DNA of 64,000 nt from Ancylomarina euxina (lineage in GTDB: Bacteria; Bacteroidota; Bacteroidia; Bacteroidales; Marinifilaceae): assembly GCF_003863355.1 (NCBI RefSeq), contig NZ_QQWG01000007.1:62001-126000 (forward strand). The letters are read 5' to 3'. This document shows positions 45,683 through 54,017 of this stretch, one piece after another. The number at the start of each line of letters is the position of its first letter. Within the stretch, counting starts at the first letter, position 1. The notes beneath the pieces are model-generated. The model saw nothing but the letters and a program-made list of their open reading frames with translations. It ran no database searches and was not told the origin of the DNA. Position numbers and translations under genes: made by a program.

Positions 45683-48619
45683 ATGCAAACATCAGATAAA
45701 TTCCAAGTCTTTTCAGAATCTTTCGAAGGTGAATTTCATAGAGATCAGAGTACTCGTTTATTCTATGCAACCGATGCTTCTGCCTATAAAGTTTTACCAC
45801 TTGCTGTAGCCTATCCTAAAAATGATTCCGATATCAAGAAACTGATACAATTTGCAAACAGGGAGAAGCTTTCACTAATTCCAAGAGCTGCCGGAACGTC
45901 TTTGGCTGGTCAGGTGGTTGGAGATGGCATTGTAGTTGATATTTCTCGACATTTCACAAAAATTATTGAGTTAAGTATAGAAGAAAAGTGGGTTCGCGTT
46001 CAACCAGGCGTTATTCTCGACGAGCTTAACCTTTACTTAAAAGAATTCAATTTATTTTTTGGCCCAGAAACCTCCACTGCTTCCCGGTGTATGATGGGTG
46101 GCATGCTTGGCAATAACTCTTGCGGATCTCACTCCTTAATATATGGAAGTACACGTGACCATACTCTGGAAGTTAAAACCCTACTGAGCGATGGCTCTCA
46201 AGTTCGTTTTTCGGCATTAAGCGATACGGAGTTTCATGAGAAATGCAGAAGCAAGCAACTTAAACCAAGTCTGGAAACAAAGATCTATCAACATATACGT
46301 GAAAGTCTGGAAAAGCCAGAGATACAAAATGCTATTCGTCAGGAATTCCCTGACACAAAAAACCACAGACGAAATACAGGTTATGCTCTGGATTTACTTC
46401 TGGACACAACGCTATTTGATTCGCCATACAAAATATTCAATTTTTGCAATCTCCTTGCTGGTTCAGAAGGAACTCTGGCTTTCACAACGGAGATTAAGCT
46501 CAGCTTGGTGCCTACTCCACCCAAAGAACAAGCCCTGATTTGCGCGCACTATTCTTCGCTTGAAGATGCTATGCAAGGCAATTTAATTGCATTAAAATAC
46601 AAACCAGGTGCTGTTGAGTTAATGGATGATACCATTTTGAAACTTTCCGAAGGAAATAGTCTGCAAGCTCAAAATCGATTCTTTATAAAGGATCAACCTG
46701 GAGCCATACTCATCATTGAATTTGCTCGTGAAACTCAAGATGAGATCAATGAAATTGCAAGAGCCATGGAGGCTGAGTTCAAACAAAATCAATTAGGTTA
46801 TCACTACCCTATTGTAACAGGCACTGATAACATTAAGCGTGTCTGGGACCTTAGAAAATCGGCTTTGGGTGTTCTTTCAAACCTTCAGGGCGATGCCAAA
46901 CCTGTTTCTGTAATCGAAGATACATCCGTCTTACCAGAGGTTTTACCCGATTATATCGCAGAATTTAAAGGTCTATTAGAAAAGCACGACCTTTCATGTG
47001 TTTTCCATGCCCATATTGGTTCTGGTGAAATTCATCTGAGACCCATCCTTGACCTGAAAAAAGATATTGACAGAGACAAATTTCACAGCATTGCATTAGA
47101 AACAGCCAAACTTGTTAAAAAATACAAAGGCTCGCTTAGTGGTGAGCACGGTGATGGTCGCCTTCGTGGTGAGTTTATTCCTCTTATGGTTGGTGATACC
47201 ATCTATAATCTTTTCAAAGAAATAAAGGCTGTTTGGGATCCCAATAACATTTTCAATCCGAATAAGATTGTGAATACACCCAAAATGAATACCCACTTGC
47301 GTTACCATAACAATCAGGAAACAAAAGAGTTGAAAACCTACTTCGATTTTTCAGCTGATAGTGGAATTATTCGAGCTACAGAGCGTTGTAACGGTTCAGG
47401 TGACTGCAGAAATACACACCTAACGGGTAAAGCTATGTGTCCGAGTTATCAAGCTAGCCTGGATGAAAAGAATACGACTCGTGCCAGAGCCAATCTATTA
47501 AGAGAATTCTTATCGTATTCTGAAGCTAAAAACCCATTTAACAGCAAAGAACTATACGAAGTCTTGGATTTGTGCCTCTCCTGCAAGGCTTGCAAATCAG
47601 AATGTCCCTCGAATGTGGATATGGCCAAACTGAAGGCTGAGTTTTTACAGCACTACTACCAATCCAATGGTGTGCCACTGAGAACTCGTCTAATTGCGAA
47701 CATTACTAAGATTAACCAGATGGGAAGCTTGGCACCTGGTCTTTATAACTATTTCAATCAACACCCAAAACTTGGAAGTCTTATAAAAAAGCAATTGGGC
47801 TTTGCCGAAGAAAGAAGCATTCCCAAACTACATCAGACGACATTGAGAAAATGGTATAAAAAGAAAGGAAAAAGGATAAAGGATAAAGGGAAAAAGGTGT
47901 ACTTCTTTGCTGATGAGTTTACTAATTTCAATGATACAGATACGGGGATAAAAGCGATTCAATTGCTGAAAAAGTTGGGCTACGAGGTTATTATTCCCAA
48001 ACATCTGGAAAGCGGTAGAACCTATCTTTCTAAAGGTTTGGTAAAGCAAGCACAGTCAATTGCCAATAAAAACATCAAACTCTTAAAGGATATCGTCGGC
48101 AAAAAAACGCCTCTAGTCGGTATTGAACCTTCAGCCCTTTTAACTTTTAGAGATGAATACAAAGATTTAGCAAATAAGGATTTGAAAACATCCGCCGTTG
48201 AACTTTCAAAGAATTGCCTAATGATTGAGGAATTTCTTTGGCAAGAAATGCAAGCAGGTCGAATAAAAAAAGAACAGTTTACTAATGAAACTAAAGAAGT
48301 CCGTTTCCACGGACACTGCTACCAAAAATCATTGGCCTCTACCCTGCCTGTAAAGGAAATTCTTTCATTCCCTAAGAACTATTCGGCTAGCGAAATTGAT
48401 TCGGGTTGTTGTGGCATGGCGGGTTCATTTGGTTTCGAAGCTGAACACTATCAGATCAGTATGCAAATAGCCGAACTCAAACTCTTACCAGCTGTTCGAG
48501 ATGCTAAACCAACAACCCTTTTAGCTGCCTCAGGCACATCATGCCGTCATCAAATAAAGGATGGTAGTCAAAGAGAAGCTCTACATCCTGTAGAAGTTCT
48601 GTTTGATGCCTTAGTTTGA
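45683..48619 (+). CDS. FAD/Fe-S oxidoreductase, D-lactate-dehydrogenase (GlcD-GlpC fusion) type
   Basis: 978 residues. FAD_binding_4 covers about 30-260 (LIPRAAGTSLAGQVVGDGIVVD, GPETSTASRCMMGGMLGNNSCG). The FAD-oxidase C-terminal domain covers about 270-540, with FHAHIGSGEIHLRP and SGEHGDGRLRGEF. Two 4Fe-4S-type cysteine sets follow (CNGSGDC ... CP and CLSCKACKSECP), then CCG-type cysteine motifs (FHGHCYQK and DSGCCGMAGSFGFE). Fusions like this oxidise D-lactate, or 2-hydroxyglutarate/glycolate in relatives, and pass electrons to quinone or other carriers. The divergent position next to pta-ackA favours lactate oxidation. A lysine-rich linker at about 725-738 contains a tandem DNA repeat (GGATAAA, 47874-47887). 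Confidence 0.9.
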   Translation: MQTSDKFQVFSESFEGEFHRDQSTRLFYATDASAYKVLPLAVAYPKNDSDIKKLIQFANREKLSLIPRAAGTSLAGQVVGDGIVVDISRHFTKIIELSIEEKWVRVQPGVILDELNLYLKEFNLFFGPETSTASRCMMGGMLGNNSCGSHSLIYGSTRDHTLEVKTLLSDGSQVRFSALSDTEFHEKCRSKQLKPSLETKIYQHIRESLEKPEIQNAIRQEFPDTKNHRRNTGYALDLLLDTTLFDSPYKIFNFCNLLAGSEGTLAFTTEIKLSLVPTPPKEQALICAHYSSLEDAMQGNLIALKYKPGAVELMDDTILKLSEGNSLQAQNRFFIKDQPGAILIIEFARETQDEINEIARAMEAEFKQNQLGYHYPIVTGTDNIKRVWDLRKSALGVLSNLQGDAKPVSVIEDTSVLPEVLPDYIAEFKGLLEKHDLSCVFHAHIGSGEIHLRPILDLKKDIDRDKFHSIALETAKLVKKYKGSLSGEHGDGRLRGEFIPLMVGDTIYNLFKEIKAVWDPNNIFNPNKIVNTPKMNTHLRYHNNQETKELKTYFDFSADSGIIRATERCNGSGDCRNTHLTGKAMCPSYQASLDEKNTTRARANLLREFLSYSEAKNPFNSKELYEVLDLCLSCKACKSECPSNVDMAKLKAEFLQHYYQSNGVPLRTRLIANITKINQMGSLAPGLYNYFNQHPKLGSLIKKQLGFAEERSIPKLHQTTLRKWYKKKGKRIKDKGKKVYFFADEFTNFNDTDTGIKAIQLLKKLGYEVIIPKHLESGRTYLSKGLVKQAQSIANKNIKLLKDIVGKKTPLVGIEPSALLTFRDEYKDLANKDLKTSAVELSKNCLMIEEFLWQEMQAGRIKKEQFTNETKEVRFHGHCYQKSLASTLPVKEILSFPKNYSASEIDSGCCGMAGSFGFEAEHYQISMQIAELKLLPAVRDAKPTTLLAASGTSCRHQIKDGSQREALHPVEVLFDALV

Positions 48620-48686
48620 GAGTACGTTAATGTATTGATTTGGTAATATGAGGATTTGTTAATTGGTAAAAGAATTGATTTGATAG

Positions 48687-48708
48687 ATACCGATACTCGT
48701 CGGTATTT
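48687..48708 (+). terminator. Possible weak terminator after the flavoprotein gene
   Basis: 7-bp arms ATACCGA / TCGGTAT around a 6-nt loop are followed by an AT-rich, T-poor stretch, 68 bp beyond the stop codon. Weak as a terminator. The rest of 48620-48833 shows no gene. Confidence 0.4.
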
Positions 48709-48833
48709 ATAAATAAATATATCTTCATCAGCGTGCTATTTATCATTTCTTCTGTGCAGCTTATCGGAATTATCTTGTAGTTTTGGCTTGTTAAAAGTTT
48801 CTTTAACATATGAAACTTTTAAAACGATAAACT

Positions 48834-50621
48834 ATGAGAATAAGATTAACACTTTTACTGCTCCACCTGTTTTTATACAGCACAAATTCATTCTGTCAAT
48901 CAGAAAAAACTGATTCTAAAGGTGAACAAAGCTATTGGAATTTCATACGTGCAAAAATTTTACCTCCCAATGCATACGCATATCGATATGAGAAAGATAT
49001 CAAAGTCCAATTAGCAGGAAATTTCACTCATCTAGATTCCTTATCTATTAAAAATAACATTAAAGAAATACAACAGTTAGTAAAGACAGCAAATATTGAA
49101 CTAGTAGACTCTTTAGGAAACTTAACCTTAACGCTTGATAAAACAAAGGATCATACCACAACTCGAGTACATAACTTTTACGGATTAAGTGTTAATGGGA
49201 AAATCCGTTCTCAGGAATATATTTTTTCCTTGGATTCTCTAATGAATCAGGAAAAAAGGAACAAATATTTTCAATATTACATTGTCAGATCTTTATCAAA
49301 GACACGATATAATTCCAGTGAAGAATTAAATATTTCATCATGTATTTTTCATGAAGATGATCCCAACCTCACGAACTTTAATGAGTTAGATAAATTTTTA
49401 ATTAGCAGGCTCTATTCCGGTAATTTCTATGATCAGTTCAAAACAAACTTCAATGGCTCAACTAGAGACTATTACGACTACCGATTTGGTGATAAAATCA
49501 GATTCATCACTAAGATTTTAGGTATTATATTAGGCTTCTGTGCTATCTTATTATTATTAAAATATCGTATCATTACAACAGAAGCTAATCAATTAGTTGT
49601 ATATCTAAAACAAGGATTTATAAGTGTTAATTGCATTATTTTTTTCTACTTAGTTTCGCAAAGTTTTGCTCAATTTGAATATATTTCTGCAGTTAAAATA
49701 TTTAAAATCTGGTTTGCTACAGAAATAGTTCTTATAATCCTGTTAACAGGGCTTTTTTATCTGGAGAAGAGGAGTATTTCAGGTAAAACTCTAACGAAAC
49801 TAATACTAAATGTGCTCTCAACAACACTTGCTGTTTATATCTTTTTTATAAGTCATGAATATATCATCAGCTTAACAAGTAAGTATAAAAGTCATTGGTC
49901 TTGGGATATCAGACTTGAACAAATTACAGCCTTAGTTCTTTTTGTATGCATAAGACTAGTTTTCAACTTTGTTAGCTTTAAAAATATTCAGGAAATAAAC
50001 TTACGAGACATCGAATTATCACAGCTTAAACTATTAAAAAGTAAAGCTGAACTGCAAGCTTTACACTCAAGAATCAATCCTCATTTTTTATACAACTCCT
50101 TAAACTCCATTGCAGCATTAGCTCATATCGATCCTTCAAAAACAGAACAAATGGCACTGGCCTTATCCGATTTTTTCCGATATGCCATCAACCACAAAGA
50201 TCAAGATATGATTGAGGTTTCGAAAGAAGTTGAAATATCAGAAACCTACTTACAAATTGAGAAGGTACGCTTTGGTAATGATTTAGATTACTCTATTGAG
50301 ATTGACGACTTGGCAGAAAAATCATTAATTCCACGATTCCTGATTCAACCTTTAATCGAAAATGCGGTGAAACATGGTGTTTCCGTCATTCAGGGAAAGG
50401 GCATCATCAAGTTAGAAATTACAAAGAAGGCAGATCATTTATTTGTAAAAGTATTTGATAATGGTCCAGACTTCCCGGACATGCCAATATCAGGATATGG
50501 CTTACAAAGTCTGTATGAAAAACTGGAACTCCTCTATGGTGAATCAGCTAAGATCTCCTGGGAGAATCAGCCTAATAAAAACATCTGTATCAGACTTCCA
50601 TTCACTCCTAAATCAGTCTAA
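48834..50621 (+). CDS. LytS/YehU-type sensor histidine kinase with large extracytoplasmic domain
   Basis: 595 residues. Signal peptide (1-22, STNSFCQ), then an extracytoplasmic domain to about 222 (LPPNAYAYRYEKDIKVQLAG..., YYIVRSLSKTRYNSSEELNI). About four transmembrane segments lie between 225 and 375. The kinase core has RINPHFLYNSLNSIAALAHI with phospho-accepting H417, the N-box FLIQPLIENAVKHG and a late G-box GYGLQSLYEKL. It is paired with the LytTR regulator starting 1 bp after its stop. The extracytoplasmic part has a proline-rich start and no recognised fold. It differs from the kinase at 4565, which lacks such a domain. Confidence 0.92.
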   Translation: MRIRLTLLLLHLFLYSTNSFCQSEKTDSKGEQSYWNFIRAKILPPNAYAYRYEKDIKVQLAGNFTHLDSLSIKNNIKEIQQLVKTANIELVDSLGNLTLTLDKTKDHTTTRVHNFYGLSVNGKIRSQEYIFSLDSLMNQEKRNKYFQYYIVRSLSKTRYNSSEELNISSCIFHEDDPNLTNFNELDKFLISRLYSGNFYDQFKTNFNGSTRDYYDYRFGDKIRFITKILGIILGFCAILLLLKYRIITTEANQLVVYLKQGFISVNCIIFFYLVSQSFAQFEYISAVKIFKIWFATEIVLIILLTGLFYLEKRSISGKTLTKLILNVLSTTLAVYIFFISHEYIISLTSKYKSHWSWDIRLEQITALVLFVCIRLVFNFVSFKNIQEINLRDIELSQLKLLKSKAELQALHSRINPHFLYNSLNSIAALAHIDPSKTEQMALALSDFFRYAINHKDQDMIEVSKEVEISETYLQIEKVRFGNDLDYSIEIDDLAEKSLIPRFLIQPLIENAVKHGVSVIQGKGIIKLEITKKADHLFVKVFDNGPDFPDMPISGYGLQSLYEKLELLYGESAKISWENQPNKNICIRLPFTPKSV

Positions 50622-50622
50622 A

Positions 50623-51387
50623 ATGACATCAATATACAAAACACTACTTATTGACGATGAAACACTAGCCAGAGAGCGTTTAAAAAAGATGCTATTGCCT
50701 TATGCCGATAAACTTGAAATAATTGGAGAGGCTCGTAATGGAAATCAAGCCATTGAAATGATCGAAAATCTGAAACCCGATGTCATTTTTCTGGACATTC
50801 AAATGCCTGGCAAGTCAGGCTTTGAAGTTCTGCAGGAAATCGATCAGCAGACCATTGTCATTTTTTGTACCGCTCATGATGAATATGCTTTGCAAGCTTT
50901 CGAAACAAGCAGTATCGATTATCTTCTGAAACCTGTAAAAGAGGATAGACTTGAGAAAGCAATTAACAAACTGCATCTATTTAAAACAGAAAATAGGCAA
51001 AGTAATCTCGAAATGTTTCTTTCACAACAAGTCAAACAAATTGCAAAGAAAAAATTAAGCTCCATACCCGTTAAAATTGCTGATCGTGTTGTTTTTGTAA
51101 GCTTAGATGAGATTTCACATTTTACTGCCGAAGATAAATATGTCAACATACACACAGCTGGAGGGAAAGAATATGTAATTGATCACAGCTTAAATTACCT
51201 TTCGGAAAAGCTAGATGATAAATTTGTAAGAATACAACGATCGTGTATTATAAACTTATCTTATATCAAAGAAATTAAAAGATATATGGGAGGACGTTTT
51301 GTTCTGAAACTAAACAATCAAAAAGCGTCCAAAATAATCAGTGGAAGAAACTATCAAGAGCAGATTAAAAATTTAATGCTTTTCTAA
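50623..51387 (+). CDS. LytTR-family response regulator
   Basis: 254 residues from the ATG at 50623, 1 bp after the kinase stop codon. An earlier in-frame start inside the kinase gene was rejected because the N-terminus MTSIYKTLLIDDETLARERL is the standard receiver start. Acidic pair D11/D12, phospho-acceptor D58 (VIFLDIQMPG), Lys in YLLKPVKED. LytTR domain: SSIPVKIADRVVFVSLDEISHFTAEDKYVNI and VRIQRSCIINLSYIKEI. Partner of the kinase upstream. Confidence 0.93.
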   Translation: MTSIYKTLLIDDETLARERLKKMLLPYADKLEIIGEARNGNQAIEMIENLKPDVIFLDIQMPGKSGFEVLQEIDQQTIVIFCTAHDEYALQAFETSSIDYLLKPVKEDRLEKAINKLHLFKTENRQSNLEMFLSQQVKQIAKKKLSSIPVKIADRVVFVSLDEISHFTAEDKYVNIHTAGGKEYVIDHSLNYLSEKLDDKFVRIQRSCIINLSYIKEIKRYMGGRFVLKLNNQKASKIISGRNYQEQIKNLMLF

Positions 51388-51406
51388 ACCATATATTCTT
51401 CAAGAA

Positions 51407-51441
51407 AAAGATCCCTGCTTCAATAGAAACAGGGATCTTTT
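51407..51441 (+). terminator. Terminator of the second LytS/LytTR operon
   Basis: An 11-bp stem AAAGATCCCTG / CAGGGATCTTT with a 12-nt loop and short T-tract, 20 bp after the regulator stop. It may also serve the convergent HAD gene. Confidence 0.85.
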
Positions 51442-51465
51442 ATATATCGTATTTTCAGACTGCCA

Positions 51466-52155
51466 CTAATTGAAGAATTTCAAGTCTAATATTTCATTCA
51501 TACTATTGATCTCAAATAACTTATCGTGCTGTACAGGTTCGGCTAGCTTCTCATGTTCCCAAGTAAACTCATAAGGAACATGTACGCCATAACCACCAAT
51601 ATTTAGAACAGGTACAATATCCGATTTCATCGAATTTCCCACCATCAAAAAATTCGCCGCTTTAATCTGTCTGCTGTCAATGATTTGCTGATAAGCCGCA
51701 TCATCTTTTTCACTGACAACAATCACATCAGAGAAGTAATTGGCTAATCCCGATTTTTTCATTTTTCTATTCTGATCCAACAGATCACCTTTGGTAATGG
51801 TAATCAAATCATGATCCTGAGATAATTGTTCAAGAACATGCTGCACATGAATCATAGGCTGTACAGGCTCAGTTAACATCTTAGCTCCAAGAGCCAAAAT
51901 CTTTGCAACCAATTCACCAGGCACTTCTCTAAAAGACAAGCTCAATGCTGCCTCTATCATCGAAAGGGTATATGATTTAACGCCATATCCATATAACTTC
52001 AAATTCTTTATTTCCGTAGAATGTAAGCGTTCCAACACCGCCTCTTTACACCCATAATCACTTAGTATTTGAGCATATTCATTCTGGGTCTGATAAAAGT
52101 AATTCTCATTCCCCCACAATGTGTCATCTGCATCAAATGCAATTAAATCAATCAT
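51466..52155 (-). CDS. HAD-superfamily hydrolase
   Basis: 229 residues. Motif I FDADDTLWGNE has the nucleophile pair D8 and D10. Motif II is in LITITKGDLLDQNRKM, and motif IV is FLMVGNSMKSDIVPVLNIGGYGVHVP. The helical cap is inserted early (NYFYQTQNEYAQILSDYGCKEAVLERL), as in the C1-cap phosphoglycolate phosphatase group. The substrate is unknown. Likely a small-molecule phosphatase. The 52156-52443 upstream region is mostly empty except for the DUF134 promoter. Confidence 0.9.
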   Translation of the reverse strand: MIDLIAFDADDTLWGNENYFYQTQNEYAQILSDYGCKEAVLERLHSTEIKNLKLYGYGVKSYTLSMIEAALSLSFREVPGELVAKILALGAKMLTEPVQPMIHVQHVLEQLSQDHDLITITKGDLLDQNRKMKKSGLANYFSDVIVVSEKDDAAYQQIIDSRQIKAANFLMVGNSMKSDIVPVLNIGGYGVHVPYEFTWEHEKLAEPVQHDKLFEINSMNEILDLKFFN

Positions 52156-52375
52156 CTCTTACTTTCTATTATTCTATATAATTGAATATTTGAAGCGATT
52201 ATCAAAGAATTTAGTTCAAATATTTTTTGCAAAAGTAGACCAATTCTCCAATAATAAAAGCATCTCCTGATGATTAGCTAAAATATAGAGGTTTTCTAGA
52301 TAAAGAATAGACTCAAATACGACCTCTTTATTATGAACGAATAAATTCATACAATAAAAAAAACATTCAAAACCC

Positions 52376-52430
52376 TTTCATAACGAGAATATTCTCACTA
52401 CGTTTGTAATGAGAATATTCTCACTACAAA
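52376..52430 (+). promoter_or_regulatory. Promoter with two palindromic operator copies before DUF134
   Basis: Two copies of GAGAATATTCTC (52385-52396 and 52411-52422), each followed by ACTAC, are centred 26 bp apart. The second is the core of a 28-bp near-perfect palindrome (52403-52430, one mismatched pair). A promoter-like pair lies around them: TTTC at 52376-52379 and TACGTTTG at 52399-52406, spaced 19 bp. The first palindrome falls between -33 and -7, and the second covers the expected start site. This layout is typical of repression. The likely binder is the DUF134 protein itself or a redox or metal repressor. Start of the gene: ATG at 52444. Confidence 0.6.
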
Positions 52431-52443
52431 CAATAAGTGCCTT

Positions 52444-52854
52444 ATGCCCAGAAGAACGAGACTAAGAAAAGTAGTAGCCCCGCCAGAGTTTAAAGGCTAC
52501 AAACCATACGGGACATATAAAAATTCGAAAGAATACGTCGAATTACTTTACGAAGAATATGAAGCCATTAAGCTAAGCGACTATGACTTAATGAATCATA
52601 AGGAGGCATCAGAACTCATGGGTATTTCGAGGCCAACATTTGCAAGAATATACGAAAGTGCCAGACGAAAAATAGCCAAAGCATTTGTTGAGACAAAAGA
52701 GATCAGAACCGTATTTGGTAACACTCAGATGGATGATAGTTGGTTTATATGCAATGCTTGTCAGGCAAGGTTTACCATACCCAAAACCTTAAAGCAAAAC
52801 ATCTGTCCCATGTGTTCTTCGGATCAAATTGAATCATTAAACAATCAAAAATAG
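52444..52854 (+). CDS. DUF134 DNA-binding regulator
   Basis: 136 residues. The family N-terminus is MPRRTRLRKVVAPPEFKGYKP, with ELLYEEYEAIKLSDYDLMNHKEASELMG preceding a helix-turn-helix (GISRPTFARIYESARRKIAKAF) at about 55-83. A C-terminal zinc-ribbon-like segment has C-x2-C ... C-x2-C (CNACQARF and CPMCSSD). DUF134 genes are frequent in anaerobes beside NifX-like and MinD-like genes, as here. It is first in the run and probably controls it, possibly through the twin palindromes directly upstream. This role is inferred. Confidence 0.9.
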   Translation: MPRRTRLRKVVAPPEFKGYKPYGTYKNSKEYVELLYEEYEAIKLSDYDLMNHKEASELMGISRPTFARIYESARRKIAKAFVETKEIRTVFGNTQMDDSWFICNACQARFTIPKTLKQNICPMCSSDQIESLNNQK

Positions 52855-52859
52855 AACTC

Positions 52860-53177
52860 ATGAGCAAAACAGTAATTACATCTTTAGGAAATGAATTGAC
52901 TTCTCAATTCGATAAGCGCTTTGGTAGAGCCGAGTGGTTTTGTGTATTCGACAGTGAGACTAAAGGGAGCTCTTTCATCAAAAATGACTTTGCAGACTCA
53001 AATCAAGGAGCTGGAACAAAAGCTGCTGAATTGATGGTTGAACTAAAGGCTGACAAGATTATCTCAGGAGACTTTGGTCCTAAAGCTAAAGAGTTATTAG
53101 AAAAATTAAACATACAAATGGTCGTTATTCAAGACTCAACAAGTATTCAAAATATTGTTGAGCGCATTAGTATTTAA
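52860..53177 (+). CDS. NifX/NifB-C-like (dinitrogenase iron-molybdenum cofactor family) protein
   Basis: 105 residues of the Nitro_FeMo-Co fold: ELTSQFDKRFGRAEWFCVFDSE at the start, NQGAGTKAAELMVELKADKIISGDFGPKAKELLEKLNI in the middle. Members of this RNase-H-like fold bind metal-sulfur clusters, for example FeMoco precursors or the Mo-Cu cluster of Orange Protein. The usual His/Cys metal residues are limited to one Cys, so the bound cluster is unclear. No nitrogenase genes are in the window. It lies 5 bp after DUF134. Confidence 0.88.
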   Translation: MSKTVITSLGNELTSQFDKRFGRAEWFCVFDSETKGSSFIKNDFADSNQGAGTKAAELMVELKADKIISGDFGPKAKELLEKLNIQMVVIQDSTSIQNIVERISI

Positions 53178-53187
53178 TCATCTTAAT

Positions 53188-53195
53188 AAAGGAGG
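53188..53195 (+). promoter_or_regulatory. Strong Shine-Dalgarno sequence before the DUF5320-like gene
   Basis: AAAGGAGG lies 5 nt before the ATG at 53201. Bacteroidota rarely use Shine-Dalgarno sites, and the other genes here lack them. This one stands out and suggests efficient translation of a small protein or a recent origin of this gene from another phylum. Confidence 0.8.
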
Positions 53196-53200
53196 TTATT

Positions 53201-53389
53201 ATGCCACGATTAGACAGAACCGGGCCAGAAGGTAAAGGTTCACAAACTGGTAGAGGATTTGGAAAATGTCATTCCAAACAGGAAGAGATTGACCAACAAG
53301 CCCAAAATGAAAATCAAAACAGACTTGCACCAAACAATACAGCATGTGGTAGAGGTCAGAGAAGAAGAAAACGAAAAGGTTCTTGCTAA
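53201..53389 (+). CDS. Small DUF5320-like protein
   Basis: 62 residues. The pattern MPRLDRTGPEGKGSQTGRGFGKC matches DUF5320 starts (MPxxDxTGPxGxGxxTGRGxGxC). The rest is polar, with a basic C-terminus (GQRRRKRKGSC). Three Cys residues are present, two of them at C22 and the C-terminus. DUF5320 genes are usual companions of NifX-like and MinD-like genes in anaerobes. Function unknown. A strong Shine-Dalgarno site precedes it. Confidence 0.82.
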   Translation: MPRLDRTGPEGKGSQTGRGFGKCHSKQEEIDQQAQNENQNRLAPNNTACGRGQRRRKRKGSC

Positions 53390-53605
53390 CACCTAGTTTA
53401 CCACAAAATGGTCTGTTTTCAGAAACAAAATTCACGCAAGGTTCGCAATTGATCACTATAGTGTTGGAAGAATTAGGTTTGGAATTATTCTTTTGTCATA
53501 GTCAGAGATTGATTTGAGAGCTCTGCGTGGAATTTTTCTTCCATAGCAAATAGAGTTTCATTTAAACATCATATACAAAAACGCAAGCCAATAAATAATA
53601 AAATC

Positions 53606-53947
53606 ATGAATAAAAGAATTGCAATACCTGTTGACAATCAAGACATTTTAGATGCCCATTTCGGACACTGTAGCTTTTTCGCTATTCTAAATATTGAAAA
53701 TGAAACCCTTGTTTCTGAAGAAAGATTACCCCCTCCTCCTCACGAGCCGGGTTTGCTTCCAAAATGGTTGGCAGAAAAAGGCGTTAGCGATATTATTGCT
53801 GGTGGAATGGGTCAAAAGGCCATTCAACTTTTTAATCAGAATGGGGTGAATGTTTTTGTAGGTGCTCCTAAATTATCAGCTAAAGAATTGATTGAAGCCT
53901 ACCTTAAAAACAGTCTAACATTTTCAGCGAACTACTGCGATCATTAA
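53606..53947 (+). CDS. Second NifX-like protein, resembling Orange Protein (ORP)
   Basis: 113 residues. The family core is RIAIPVDNQDILDAHFGHCSFFAI, then PPPHEPGLLPKWLAEKGVSDIIAGG and MGQKAIQLFNQNGV. The HFGHC and HEPG motifs are the ones I associate with the subgroup containing Desulfovibrio ORP, which carries a Mo-Cu-sulfide cluster. This is a family-level resemblance only. The 53390-53605 gap before it holds no clear gene, but it has a stop-free stretch in the plus direction (from about 53390 to 53518) without a start codon. Confidence 0.88.
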   Translation: MNKRIAIPVDNQDILDAHFGHCSFFAILNIENETLVSEERLPPPPHEPGLLPKWLAEKGVSDIIAGGMGQKAIQLFNQNGVNVFVGAPKLSAKELIEAYLKNSLTFSANYCDH

Positions 53948-54017
53948 TAGCTTAGATCAGGTCAATCAATAATCGGTGTCAATATAATGCACCGATTATA
54001 CATTAAACTTAAATGAT

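Noticed and set aside
47857-47897. Tandem repeat GGATAAA as a mobile or slippage element
   Set aside because: Only two copies are present, in frame, coding for a lysine-rich linker of the flavoprotein. Low complexity is enough to explain it.
50455-50622. Upstream start for the second LytTR regulator
   Set aside because: It lies within the kinase gene and would add residues before a standard receiver start. The ATG at 50623 is preferred.
52860-53947. A nitrogenase cofactor operon
   Set aside because: The NifX-like folds are present but no nifH, nifD, nifK, nifE or nifB radical-SAM genes are seen. The family includes many non-nitrogenase proteins.
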